Below, piece by piece: positions 1 through 7,044 of a stretch of DNA of 64,000 nt (position 1 is its first letter; every line of letters begins with the position of its first letter). Below the pieces are notes generated by a model. The model was given only the letters and a program-made list of their open reading frames with translations, was not told the origin of the DNA and did no database searches. The translations under genes were made by a program, and so were the position numbers. Source of the DNA: Pseudoxanthomonas sp. JBR18 (GTDB taxonomy: Bacteria; Pseudomonadota; Gammaproteobacteria; Xanthomonadales; Xanthomonadaceae); the NCBI RefSeq assembly GCF_028198165.1, contig NZ_CP116339.1, positions 1,097,001 to 1,161,000 on the forward strand. The letters run 5' to 3'.

Positions 1-184
1 GCTGGTGGTGCCGGGTTCCAGTTTCAACGTGCCCTACCGCAACCACTTCCGCGTGACCCTGCTGCCTGACGCGCTCTCCATGCGCGATGTGTTCGCCCGC
101 ATCGACCGCGCGCTGGCGCGGCGCGCCGAGGCCAACACCAAGGTCGTGCCGATCAAGCCGGCCTCGCGCAACGCCGCGGCCTGA
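1..184 (+). CDS. Class I/II PLP-dependent aminotransferase, C-terminal fragment
   Basis: This is the 3' end of a gene that enters from the left edge; about 60 residues are visible before the TGA at 182-184. The piece contains a PGSSFN...NHFRVTLLP stretch, which resembles the C-terminal small domain of fold-type I aminotransferases of the AlaA/AspC kind, where the arginine of the HFR motif usually binds the substrate alpha-carboxylate. The active-site lysine is outside the window, so the substrate cannot be stated. The downstream SGNH hydrolase starts 2 nt after the stop, so the two genes are probably co-transcribed and translationally coupled. Confidence 0.6.
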   Translation, partial: LVVPGSSFNVPYRNHFRVTLLPDALSMRDVFARIDRALARRAEANTKVVPIKPASRNAAA

Positions 185-186
185 CC

Positions 187-804
187 ATGGCGGGTGAAAG
201 CCTGCGCTATCTGGCGCTGGGCGACTCCTACACCATCGGCGAAGGCGTGCCGCATGCCGCGCGCTGGCCGGTGCAGTTGGCCGCGGCGCTGCGCCAGGCC
301 GGCGTCCCGCTGGCCGATCCGGACACCATCGCCACCACCGGCTGGACCACCGACGAACTGGAAGCAGCCATCGACGCGGCCACGCCGGCGGGCGATTACG
401 CTCTGGTCACGCTGGCGATCGGGGTGAACAACCAGTACCGCGGCCGGTCGGTGGACGAATACGCCACCCAGTTCGACGCACTGCTGCGACGGGCGATCGG
501 CTTTGCCGGCCAGCGCGCCGGGCGGGTGCTGGTGTTGTCGATCCCGGATTGGGGCATGACCCCGTTCGCCGCCGCCAATGGCCGCCAGAACGCCACCACT
601 TCGGCGCAGATCGATGCCTTCAATGCCGCCGCGGCGCAGGTCTGCGCACGGCACGGCGTGCGCTTCGTGGACGTCACCCCGGACAGTCGGGACCACGGCA
701 TGGCACCAGCGATGTTGGCCGACGACGGGCTGCATCCCTCCGGCGCGATGTACGCGCTGTGGACCGGCCACGCCCTCCCTGCCGCGCTGAATGCGTTAGC
801 CTGA
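187..804 (+). CDS. SGNH/GDSL-type hydrolase
   Basis: This 205-residue protein is a predicted esterase or lipase of the SGNH superfamily. Block I is GDSY with the nucleophile Ser14. The block III region reads GVNN (N81/N82). Block V is DGLHPSG with the Asp180-His183 pair, so the catalytic triad is intact. There is no signal peptide, which suggests a cytoplasmic enzyme. The ATG at 187 sits 2 nt after the aminotransferase stop, consistent with coupled translation. The physiological ester is unknown; many such proteins act as acyl-thioesterases or small-molecule deacylases. Confidence 0.85.
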   Translation: MAGESLRYLALGDSYTIGEGVPHAARWPVQLAAALRQAGVPLADPDTIATTGWTTDELEAAIDAATPAGDYALVTLAIGVNNQYRGRSVDEYATQFDALLRRAIGFAGQRAGRVLVLSIPDWGMTPFAAANGRQNATTSAQIDAFNAAAAQVCARHGVRFVDVTPDSRDHGMAPAMLADDGLHPSGAMYALWTGHALPAALNALA

Positions 805-840
805 ACACCTCTCACCCCGCCACGCGCCGAAGGAACGACG

Positions 841-1539
841 TTGAGCGAGTCCATCCGTCCCATGCCCGCCTCACAGGCCCTGGCCATCGCCCGTGCCTTC
901 CTGCCCCGGCGCCCGTGGGGCAACCGCTACGACTACTACTACACCCGCGCCAAGCTACGCACTGACCCGCTCTACCCGGGCGTACTGGCGGCGCTGCGCG
1001 ACCATCCGGGCCCGGTCCTGGACCTGGGCTGCGGTCTGGGCCTGCTGGCCCATGCCCTGCAGGCCGACGGCCAGGCGCGCGGCTATTACGGCGTGGACAT
1101 CGACGCGAACAAGATCGCGCGCGCAAAGCGCATCGCCCAGCGCAGCGGGCTGCGCGACACCCGCTTCGAGGTGGTGGACCTGGCCGCGCGCTGGCCCGCG
1201 CATCGCGGCAACATCGCCATCCTGGACATGCTCCAGTACCTGCCCGACCACGTGCAGGCCGGCATGCTGGCGCACATGGCCGGCATGCTGGAAGGCGGCG
1301 CCCGCCTGGTGATCCGCACCGCCCTGGGCGATGACACCCGCCGCGGCCGCACCTCCAAGATCACCGACCTGATGGCGCACTTCGCCGGCTGGATGCAGGA
1401 AGTCCCCAAGAGCTACCCGACCCGCGACAGCCTGGAACACCACCTCGCCAACGCTGGCCTGCACGCGCGCTTCTCACCGCTGTACGGCAACACGCCGTTC
1501 AACAACTGGTTGATCGTGGCCGAGCGCGTCCACGCCTGA
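841..1539 (+). CDS. Class I SAM-dependent methyltransferase
   Basis: This is a 232-residue Rossmann-fold methyltransferase. Motif I is LDLGCGLG at residues 60-67, followed by an acidic strand-2 end (GVDID) that would bind the ribose of S-adenosylmethionine. A post-motif ILDMLQYLP segment fits motif IV. The chosen start is TTG at 841, preceded by AAGGA at a suitable distance; an in-frame ATG at 862 is an alternative. It lies 36 nt downstream of the SGNH hydrolase and probably in the same transcript. The substrate cannot be read from the sequence. Confidence 0.8.
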   Translation: MSESIRPMPASQALAIARAFLPRRPWGNRYDYYYTRAKLRTDPLYPGVLAALRDHPGPVLDLGCGLGLLAHALQADGQARGYYGVDIDANKIARAKRIAQRSGLRDTRFEVVDLAARWPAHRGNIAILDMLQYLPDHVQAGMLAHMAGMLEGGARLVIRTALGDDTRRGRTSKITDLMAHFAGWMQEVPKSYPTRDSLEHHLANAGLHARFSPLYGNTPFNNWLIVAERVHA

Positions 1540-1610
1540 CCAGCGCTACGCGGCACAGCGCGGTGAACCGATCTCCACCGGATCATGCAGGCGCCCACCC
1601 GCCGATTCCC

Positions 1611-1727
1611 GTCGCGCCGAGCTTGCTCGGCTGGGCTTTATCGGCCATGCCCTAGCCGAGCAAGCTCGGCGCTACATCGGCTGGGCTATCTATCGGCCAT
1701 GTCCCCGCCGAGCAAGCTCGGCTCTAC
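1611..1727. repeat. Cluster of three GTAG-type REP palindromes
   Basis: Three copies of a GCCGAGC-T/A-TGCTCGGC hairpin occur at about 1611-1631, 1655-1675 and 1707-1727. The first lies in one orientation (GTCG head) and the other two in the opposite orientation (read on the minus strand they start with GTAG). The spacers share the words GGGCT and ATCGGCCATG. This matches the SMAG/GTAG REP family described in Stenotrophomonas and relatives, which is mobilised by REP-associated tyrosine transposases. It fills the gap between convergent genes and could also act as a bidirectional terminator. Confidence 0.8.
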
Positions 1728-1743
1728 AGACGAGTCCACCGCA

Positions 1744-2529
1744 TTACGGCAGCACTGCATGCAGGCCGCGTGCCTTCAGCGCCGCCAGCGCCCGCCGCAG
1801 GATCTCCACGTTATGGCCATGCGCCGCACCTTCGTGCAGCAGGACGACGGCGCCGGGCTTCAGATCCGGTGCGATCCGGGCGAGCACCTGGTCCGGCGTG
1901 CAGCGCACGCCGTCGAAGCCGCGCGCGCTCCAGGCCACGCGGGTCAGGCCGTGACGCGCAAGCACCGGGCCGATAAAGGGATTGGTGTGGCCCACGACCG
2001 AGCGGAACCAGCGCGGCGCGCTGCCGGCGATCTCGGCCAGGCTGCGCTGGTTGGCGGCGATCTCGGCCTCCAGTCGTCCCGGGCCCAGGCGCCAGAACGC
2101 CGCCTGCGGGTGACTGTCGCTGTGGTTGCCCAGGCCATGGCCGCGACGCACGATCTCGCGCACCAGGTCCGGCCGCGCCCGCGCCCGCGCGCCGACCACG
2201 AAGAAGGTCGCCTTGGCGTCGTGGGCGTCCAGCAGGTCCAGGATCGGCAGGGTGTCCTCGGAGGGACCATCGTCGATGGTCAGCCACACCCGGGGCTGGT
2301 CGCCCGGCAGGCGCACCAGGGCCGGGCAGAACAACTGCGAGCGCGGGTGGAAGGTAGACCACAGCACCGCCGCATGGCTGAGCAGCAACAGGGCCAGGCC
2401 AGCCTGCCAGCCCAGCCACCACCAAAGCGCCACCGCGACCACTTGCGATAGCGCCAGCAGCCCCAACCTCAGTCGGGGCGTGCGGGGCACACGATGCTGC
2501 GTTGCGCGGGCTTCCATCCCGCCGATCAT
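1744..2529 (-). CDS. Polysaccharide deacetylase family protein (NodB homology)
   Basis: This 261-residue carbohydrate esterase 4-like protein has an N-terminal hydrophobic segment (about residues 21-55) that could anchor it in the inner membrane. A NodB domain follows. Motif 1 is TIDDGPS (residues 84-90; usually TFDDGP) with the catalytic-base and metal aspartates. Motif 2 is NHSDSH with the zinc ligands His136 and His140. Such enzymes remove N- or O-acetyl groups from chitin-like, peptidoglycan or surface polysaccharides. The ATG at 2529 was taken as start; an ATG at 2517 would give MEARAT. It is divergent from the glutaredoxin gene 45 bp away. Confidence 0.85.
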   Translation of the reverse strand: MIGGMEARATQHRVPRTPRLRLGLLALSQVVAVALWWWLGWQAGLALLLLSHAAVLWSTFHPRSQLFCPALVRLPGDQPRVWLTIDDGPSEDTLPILDLLDAHDAKATFFVVGARARARPDLVREIVRRGHGLGNHSDSHPQAAFWRLGPGRLEAEIAANQRSLAEIAGSAPRWFRSVVGHTNPFIGPVLARHGLTRVAWSARGFDGVRCTPDQVLARIAPDLKPGAVVLLHEGAAHGHNVEILRRALAALKARGLHAVLP

Positions 2530-2574
2530 GCCACGCGCGTAAAATTCCCTGTCCGCTCAACTGCCGGTGTTGCC

Positions 2575-3504
2575 ATGTCCCTCGATCCCGCCCTGCGTTC
2601 GCGCATCGATTCCCTGCTGCAGTCCAACCGCGTGGTCCTGTTCATGAAGGGGCAGCCGACCATGCCGCAGTGCGGCTTCTCGGCCAAGGCCGTCGGCGCC
2701 CTGTCCACGCTGGGCGTGGACTATGCCCACGTCAACGTGCTGGCCGACCAGGACATCCGCGAGGGCATCAAGGCCTACGGCGACTGGCCGACCATCCCGC
2801 AGCTGTACATCGACGGGGAGTTGGTCGGGGGCAGCGACATCATTGAGCAGATGACCAACTCCGGCGAGCTGGCCGCCCTGCTGGGCGTCCAGGCGCCCGA
2901 TCGCACCCCGCCTTCGATCACCGTGACGAGCTCGGCCGCCGAAATGCTGGCCAATGCCCTGGAAGACGCCGGCCCGGGCGCCGCGCTGATCCTGGCCATC
3001 GATGCGCAGTTCCAGCCGAACTTCCAGCTGGGCCCGTTCGATGCCGGCGCGATCGCCGCCGAGTCCAATGGCGTGCGCATCCAGTTCGACCTGGCCAGCG
3101 CACGCCGCGCCGAAGGCGTCACCATCGACTGGGTCGACGACATCCGCGGCAAGGGCCTGGCCATCGACAACCCCAATGCACCGCGCCCGGTGAGCCAGCT
3201 GGCGGCCACCGACGCCGCCGCCCAAGTCGCCGCCGGCGAACTGCTGCTGGTGGACGTGCGCCCGGCCGAGGAACGCGCGATCGCCTCGGTCAACGTGCCG
3301 TTCAAGACCTTCGACGGCAGCGGCCGCGCCGAACTGGAAGCCCTGCCCAAGGACACGCGCATCGCCTTCCTGTGCCATGCCGGCGGGCGCAGCCACCAGG
3401 CCGCCGAACAGTTCCGCGTCCTCGGTTTCACCGATGTCCACAACATCGTGGGCGGCATCGAGGCCTGGGCCAGCGACGTGGACCCCAACGTCCCGCGCTA
3501 CTGA
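2575..3504 (+). CDS. grxD: Grx4-type monothiol glutaredoxin fused to a scaffold-like and a rhodanese domain
   Basis: This is a 309-residue three-part protein. Residues 1-105 form a monothiol glutaredoxin with the CGFS site at 33-36, the family that binds a glutathione-ligated [2Fe-2S] cluster. Residues 110-205 resemble the A-type carrier (IscA/HesB) fold but lack its conserved cysteines. Residues 220-309 form a rhodanese domain with the persulfide-accepting Cys267 in a CHAGGRS loop. The predicted role is cytoplasmic iron-sulfur cluster or sulfur trafficking. E. coli GrxD has only the first domain (about 115 residues). The start at 2575 was chosen because it gives the normal glutaredoxin N-terminus. 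Confidence 0.85.
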   Translation: MSLDPALRSRIDSLLQSNRVVLFMKGQPTMPQCGFSAKAVGALSTLGVDYAHVNVLADQDIREGIKAYGDWPTIPQLYIDGELVGGSDIIEQMTNSGELAALLGVQAPDRTPPSITVTSSAAEMLANALEDAGPGAALILAIDAQFQPNFQLGPFDAGAIAAESNGVRIQFDLASARRAEGVTIDWVDDIRGKGLAIDNPNAPRPVSQLAATDAAAQVAAGELLLVDVRPAEERAIASVNVPFKTFDGSGRAELEALPKDTRIAFLCHAGGRSHQAAEQFRVLGFTDVHNIVGGIEAWASDVDPNVPRY

Positions 3505-3527
3505 GCCGTACGCGCGCATGGCCTACG

Positions 3528-3553
3528 CAACACGCCCCGCAAGGAGCGTGTTG
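3528..3553 (+). terminator. Hairpin after the glutaredoxin gene
   Basis: An 8-bp perfect stem CAACACGC / GCGTGTTG encloses a 10-nt loop 24 nt after the stop codon at 3504. It is followed by a weakly T-rich stretch (TCGTTT). It is a plausible intrinsic terminator, although its U-tract is poor. Confidence 0.5.
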
Positions 3554-3602
3554 TCGTTTGGGAATATCGATTTGGAAGAGCGGCCAGGCGCCATCTTTTC
3601 CC

Positions 3603-3727
3603 GTGGGAGCCGCCATGGCGGCGATGAGGCTTCCCTGCACTGCCTCAGACCAGGGATTTTTGGCTTAGACGGCTCGGGTTTGAACGACCCATCGGGAAAG
3701 CCCCGTCGCCGCCGTGGCGGCTCCCAC
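3603..3727. repeat. Inverted pair of GTGGGAGCCGCC REP elements
   Basis: A GTGGGAGCCGCCATGGCGGC unit at 3603 is mirrored by its imperfect reverse complement at 3694-3727 (ending GCCGTGGCGGCTCCCAC). About 58 nt separate them, as in a BIME-like doublet. Related copies occur at 33048-33101 and, degenerate, at about 21248-21263. The repeat fills the space between two convergent genes. Confidence 0.75.
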
Positions 3728-3747
3728 CCAGCCGCGCCACCGAACAA

Positions 3748-4296
3748 CTAGAAGCCACCCCCGGCATCGAGCCAGGCCTGTTCCTCGGCGGTCGTGGTCC
3801 TGCCCAGGGCGGCATTTCGATGCGGAAATCGGCCAAAACGCGCGATCACCTTCTGATGCGCGTGCGCATACTGGAGCGACTTGGCGTCTCCCAGCGCCTC
3901 GAACAACGCCACCGCACGCGCCTGCTCGGCCGGCGCCTCGGCATGCTCGAAGGGCATGTAGAAAAAGGCACGCAGGGAGGGGTCGACCGCCTGGTCATGG
4001 CCGGCCTCCAGGGCGGCTCGTGCGTAGACCAGCGCCAACCCGTCGGTCGCGAAGGCATGACCACTGCCGCGAAACGCGTTGCGCGGAAACTGGTCCAGCA
4101 AGAGCACCAGCGCCAAGGCGCCATCCGCGCTGTCCAGCCAGTGGGCATGTTCGCCGCGCGCGGCGGCATGGTGGGTCTCCAGGAAACGGGTCTTGAAGTT
4201 GAGGTCGAACGAGGCGTTGCTGGCGAACCAGCGCTCAGGGCCGGCCTGGCGCCAGAACTCGACAACCTCCTGCGCCAGCGCCGGGGCCGTGCTCAT
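3748..4296 (-). CDS. DUF924 family protein
   Basis: This 182-residue soluble all-helical protein has the family signatures: VVEFWRQAGPERWF near the N-terminus, the LLDQFPRNAFRG core, FYMPFEHAE, and a C-terminal RFGRFPHRNAALGR motif. The fold is TPR-like. No biochemical activity is established for the family, which occurs in bacteria and fungi. The length is typical and the start ATG at 4296 gives the usual N-terminus. It stands alone, divergent from the DegV gene across 331 bp. Confidence 0.85.
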   Translation of the reverse strand: MSTAPALAQEVVEFWRQAGPERWFASNASFDLNFKTRFLETHHAAARGEHAHWLDSADGALALVLLLDQFPRNAFRGSGHAFATDGLALVYARAALEAGHDQAVDPSLRAFFYMPFEHAEAPAEQARAVALFEALGDAKSLQYAHAHQKVIARFGRFPHRNAALGRTTTAEEQAWLDAGGGF

Positions 4297-4627
4297 CGGA
4301 CGGCTCCGATGGCGTCGCGCAGCAAGGCGTGCAGGGATGGGCGTGGCGGCATGGTCGACTCCGTCGCAAGGGGCGTCCGAGCATAAGGGTGGGGCATGAA
4401 CCTCCCGTCGAATGTCCGGGCGCCCTGCGCAGCGGCCACCACCCGCACCGGATCAATGACGCGATGGTCATGCGACCGTACGTATCCGCATGCCCTCGGG
4501 GCGAGGTCTGGGCCACAATACCGTCCTGGCAGGGTCACGCTGCGCTGCGGTTCGACGCGGCGCGGCGGCCGTGGTACACAGCGCCGCGCATCCAGGCGAG
4601 ACGCCATGCAAGAGGGGGAACGAACGC
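4297..4627. promoter_or_regulatory. Divergent intergenic region, DUF924 / DegV
   Basis: This 331-bp spacer between divergently transcribed genes must hold both promoters. No clear palindrome, sigma-70 box pair or hairpin was recognised. The only confident element is the GGGGGAA ribosome-binding site just upstream of the DegV ATG at 4628. Confidence 0.4.
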
Positions 4628-5572
4628 ATGCGGATTGGAATCGTGGTGGACTCGGCCTGCGACCTGCCGGCCGACTTCATCGAGCAACACAACATCGTGG
4701 TCTTGCCCATCACCGTGCGCATCGGCGAGGCGGTGCTGGCCGACCATCGCGACGAGGAGGCCACGCTCGAATTCCTGCGTGCCCACGTGGCCGAGCGCGG
4801 CCATGAAGCCGAGACCACGCCGTTTTCGGTCAACCAGATCCGAGACCTGTTCCTGCAGCGGCTGGTGATGGACTACGACCATGTGTTCTGCCTGACCATC
4901 TCCAAGCTGCGCAGCCAGATCCACGACAACGCGATGCAGGCCAGCTTCGCGATCCTCAACGACTACAAGCCGATCCGGCAGGCGGCCGGGCACAGCTCGC
5001 CGTTCGCGCTGCGGGTGATCGACACGCTCAACCTGTTCGCCGGCCAGGGCATCACCGCAATCGAAGCGGTGCGCCTGCGCGAGGCCAACGAGAGCGTGGC
5101 CACCATCCGCACCCGCCTGGAATCGCTGGCCGAGAACACCTACGGCTACATGATTCCGCGCGACCTGTACTACCTCCGCGCCCGCGCCCGCAGCAAGGGC
5201 GACCGCAGCGTGGGCCTGATCGGCGCGGCGCTGGGCAGCGCGTTGGACATCAAGCCGGTGCTGCGGGCATACCGTGGCGTCACCGAGCCGGTGGCCAAGC
5301 TCAAGGGCTTCGAGCCCTCTGCGCAGAAGCTGTTCGAGTTCACCGGCAAGCAGGTGCGTGCCGGCCTGCTCACGCCGGTGGTCAACATCGGCTATGGCGG
5401 CGAGCTGTCCGAGCTGCGGGCCCTGCCCGGCTACACGCAGCTGCGCCAGGTCTGCAGCGAGCATGGCGTGCAGGTGACCGAATCGGTGATGAGCCTGACC
5501 GGCATGGTCAACGTGGGCAAGGGCGCGCTGGGCGTGGGTTTCGCCGCGCAACCGCATACGTTCTCGACATGA
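4628..5572 (+). CDS. DegV family fatty-acid-binding protein
   Basis: This is a 314-residue cytoplasmic protein. The N-terminus MRIGIVVDSACDLP is the standard DegV opening. The DegV two-domain lipid-binding fold covers the whole length. DegV/FakB proteins hold a fatty acid in an internal pocket; in Firmicutes they present it to the kinase FakA. No FakA partner is nearby, so the role in this Gram-negative organism is unknown. The start is fixed by a strong GGGGGAA site 7 nt upstream. A longer in-frame extension to 4490 has no family resemblance. Confidence 0.85.
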   Translation: MRIGIVVDSACDLPADFIEQHNIVVLPITVRIGEAVLADHRDEEATLEFLRAHVAERGHEAETTPFSVNQIRDLFLQRLVMDYDHVFCLTISKLRSQIHDNAMQASFAILNDYKPIRQAAGHSSPFALRVIDTLNLFAGQGITAIEAVRLREANESVATIRTRLESLAENTYGYMIPRDLYYLRARARSKGDRSVGLIGAALGSALDIKPVLRAYRGVTEPVAKLKGFEPSAQKLFEFTGKQVRAGLLTPVVNIGYGGELSELRALPGYTQLRQVCSEHGVQVTESVMSLTGMVNVGKGALGVGFAAQPHTFST

Positions 5573-5634
5573 ACACGGCGCGCTGACGGGGCTGCGGCTA
5601 GTTTGGCCCCTTCAAGACCGGTTGGAGGACACCC

Positions 5635-5970
5635 ATGCCCCGTTTCTACATTGCCCTGCCCGATCCCGCCCAGGCGCGTGGCCCGGAGCCGGCCTTCAGC
5701 TTCAGCGAGTCCAGTGCCGAGGGCCTGGCCCAGCAGCTGCAGGATGCCTTGCGCACCGATGGCCTGTTCTCGCGCTGGCGTGCGGCGCAGGACGAGCCCG
5801 ACGAGGTCGATCCGGCGCTGGGCGCGGTCGATCCGGCCGCACGCGTGACCGGGCAGGTCGACGACCTGCATATCGACCTGGTCGCCGAGACCAGCATCCC
5901 TGGCGAGGTCCTCAAGCATCGCCTGCGCCTGTTGGCCGGCAGCGGCTGGCAGCTGCGCGACGTGCGCTGA
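5635..5970 (+). CDS. Conserved hypothetical small acidic protein
   Basis: This is a 111-residue soluble protein with no recognised domain. It begins MPRFYIALPDP, has an acidic middle (DEPDEVDPALG) and ends LLAGSGWQLRDVR. A GGAGG ribosome-binding site lies 7-8 nt before the ATG, base composition matches its neighbours, and a strong terminator follows, so it is likely expressed. It lies 62 nt after degV and may share its transcript. No function is assigned. Confidence 0.65.
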   Translation: MPRFYIALPDPAQARGPEPAFSFSESSAEGLAQQLQDALRTDGLFSRWRAAQDEPDEVDPALGAVDPAARVTGQVDDLHIDLVAETSIPGEVLKHRLRLLAGSGWQLRDVR

Positions 5971-5992
5971 GCAGCGGCTCCACGATGTAGGG

Positions 5993-6018
5993 GAAGGCCG
6001 CGCCTGGCGCGGCCTTTT
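5993..6018 (+). terminator. Intrinsic terminator after the small hypothetical gene
   Basis: An AAGGCCGCGCC / GGCGCGGCCTT stem is followed by TTTT and a CCGTC tail. It lies between two convergent genes (5635-5970 plus, 6023-6943 minus). The AAGG side also gives a U-run on the minus transcript, so it may work in both directions. Confidence 0.8.
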
Positions 6019-6022
6019 GCCG

Positions 6023-6943
6023 TCAGAAGGTCGCGTCCAGCGGCGCGGCACGTCGCGGCCAAAGGCGCCATTTCAGATTGACGCCCAGCGTGCCGACCAC
6101 GATCAGGATCAGGCCCGCCAGCTGCACCGCGTCCAGGCGATGGCCGTAGAGCGCGTAGTCCAGCACCAGCGTCACCAGCGGATAGACGAAGGCCACCACC
6201 GCGATCGTCGCCACCGGCAGGTGCCGGTAGGATGAATAGAACAGCACGTAAACGATGCCGCTGTGGATCACGCCCAGGCCGACCAGCCAGAACCAGTGCG
6301 GGCCCGGATGCAGCGCGGCGGGCGAGGCGAATGCGCCGAGCATCAAGGTGCCAACACAGCATTGCACCGTGACCACGGCGAACGGCCGCTGCCGGCCGAC
6401 GCTGCGCGACATCAGCAGCGACGCGCCGCACAGCAGTGCCGCCAGCAAGGTCAGGCCGATACCGGACAGATAGCCGACATCGGCCTGGCGCAGCAGGCGC
6501 AATGGATCGGCCGAACCGATCACGCCAACGAAGGCCAGCGCGGTCCAGCCCCAGTCCGCCGGCCGCGTGCGTTCGCCCAGCAACAGCGCGGCCAGGATCA
6601 GCATCACGAACGGGAAGAAGTGATAGACCATCGTCGCCACGCCGATCGACGAGCGTGCCATCCCGGCGAACAGTGCCACCCAGTTGAGCACCAGCAGCAC
6701 GCCGGAGATGACCGCGCCACGCAGCAGCGCGCGATCTTGCCACAGCCCGCGCAGGTGGCCGCGCGCCACGCCCCAGGCGATGAGGAACAGCGCGCCGAAC
6801 AGGCAGCGATAGAACACGGCAGTCACCGGATCCTGGCCGCTCTCGTGGACGAATACGCCCACCGAGCCGATCAGCACCTCGCCCAACAGCAATTGCCATA
6901 GCGCAGCGCGCGACGCAGCGGGATCGGGGGCGGGAGAGGACAT
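6023..6943 (-). CDS. EamA/DMT-family transporter
   Basis: This 306-residue inner-membrane protein has about ten hydrophobic helices arranged as two EamA repeats, as in drug/metabolite transporters such as RhaT, YdcZ-like and amino-acid exporters. The start at 6943 (MSSPAP) is supported by AGGAA 8 nt upstream. It is divergent, 101 bp away, from a MocR-type regulator, a common arrangement in which the regulator controls export of a PLP-reactive metabolite or amine. The cargo is unknown. Confidence 0.8.
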   Translation of the reverse strand: MSSPAPDPAASRAALWQLLLGEVLIGSVGVFVHESGQDPVTAVFYRCLFGALFLIAWGVARGHLRGLWQDRALLRGAVISGVLLVLNWVALFAGMARSSIGVATMVYHFFPFVMLILAALLLGERTRPADWGWTALAFVGVIGSADPLRLLRQADVGYLSGIGLTLLAALLCGASLLMSRSVGRQRPFAVVTVQCCVGTLMLGAFASPAALHPGPHWFWLVGLGVIHSGIVYVLFYSSYRHLPVATIAVVAFVYPLVTLVLDYALYGHRLDAVQLAGLILIVVGTLGVNLKWRLWPRRAAPLDATF

Positions 6944-6989
6944 GGCGCTGGTTCCTGCGAAGGGAACCACAGGCTAGGTCGGGCCGCGC

Positions 6990-7044
6990 ATGCAATACAG
7001 ATTCAGTTATCCTGAAAGTGCACCGGTACAGATGCGGGAACGAC
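6990..7044. promoter_or_regulatory. Putative MocR operator / divergent promoter
   Basis: Two direct repeats, ATACAGATTC at about 6987-6998 and GTACAGATGC at about 7024-7034, plus a CAGTTATCCTG word between them, lie in the 101-bp gap between the transporter and regulator genes. MocR dimers often bind direct repeats. This is a pattern-based inference only. Confidence 0.4.

Noticed and set aside
1611-1727. Possible transposon ends
   Set aside because: There is no transposase or target duplication nearby; the short palindromes match the REP pattern instead.
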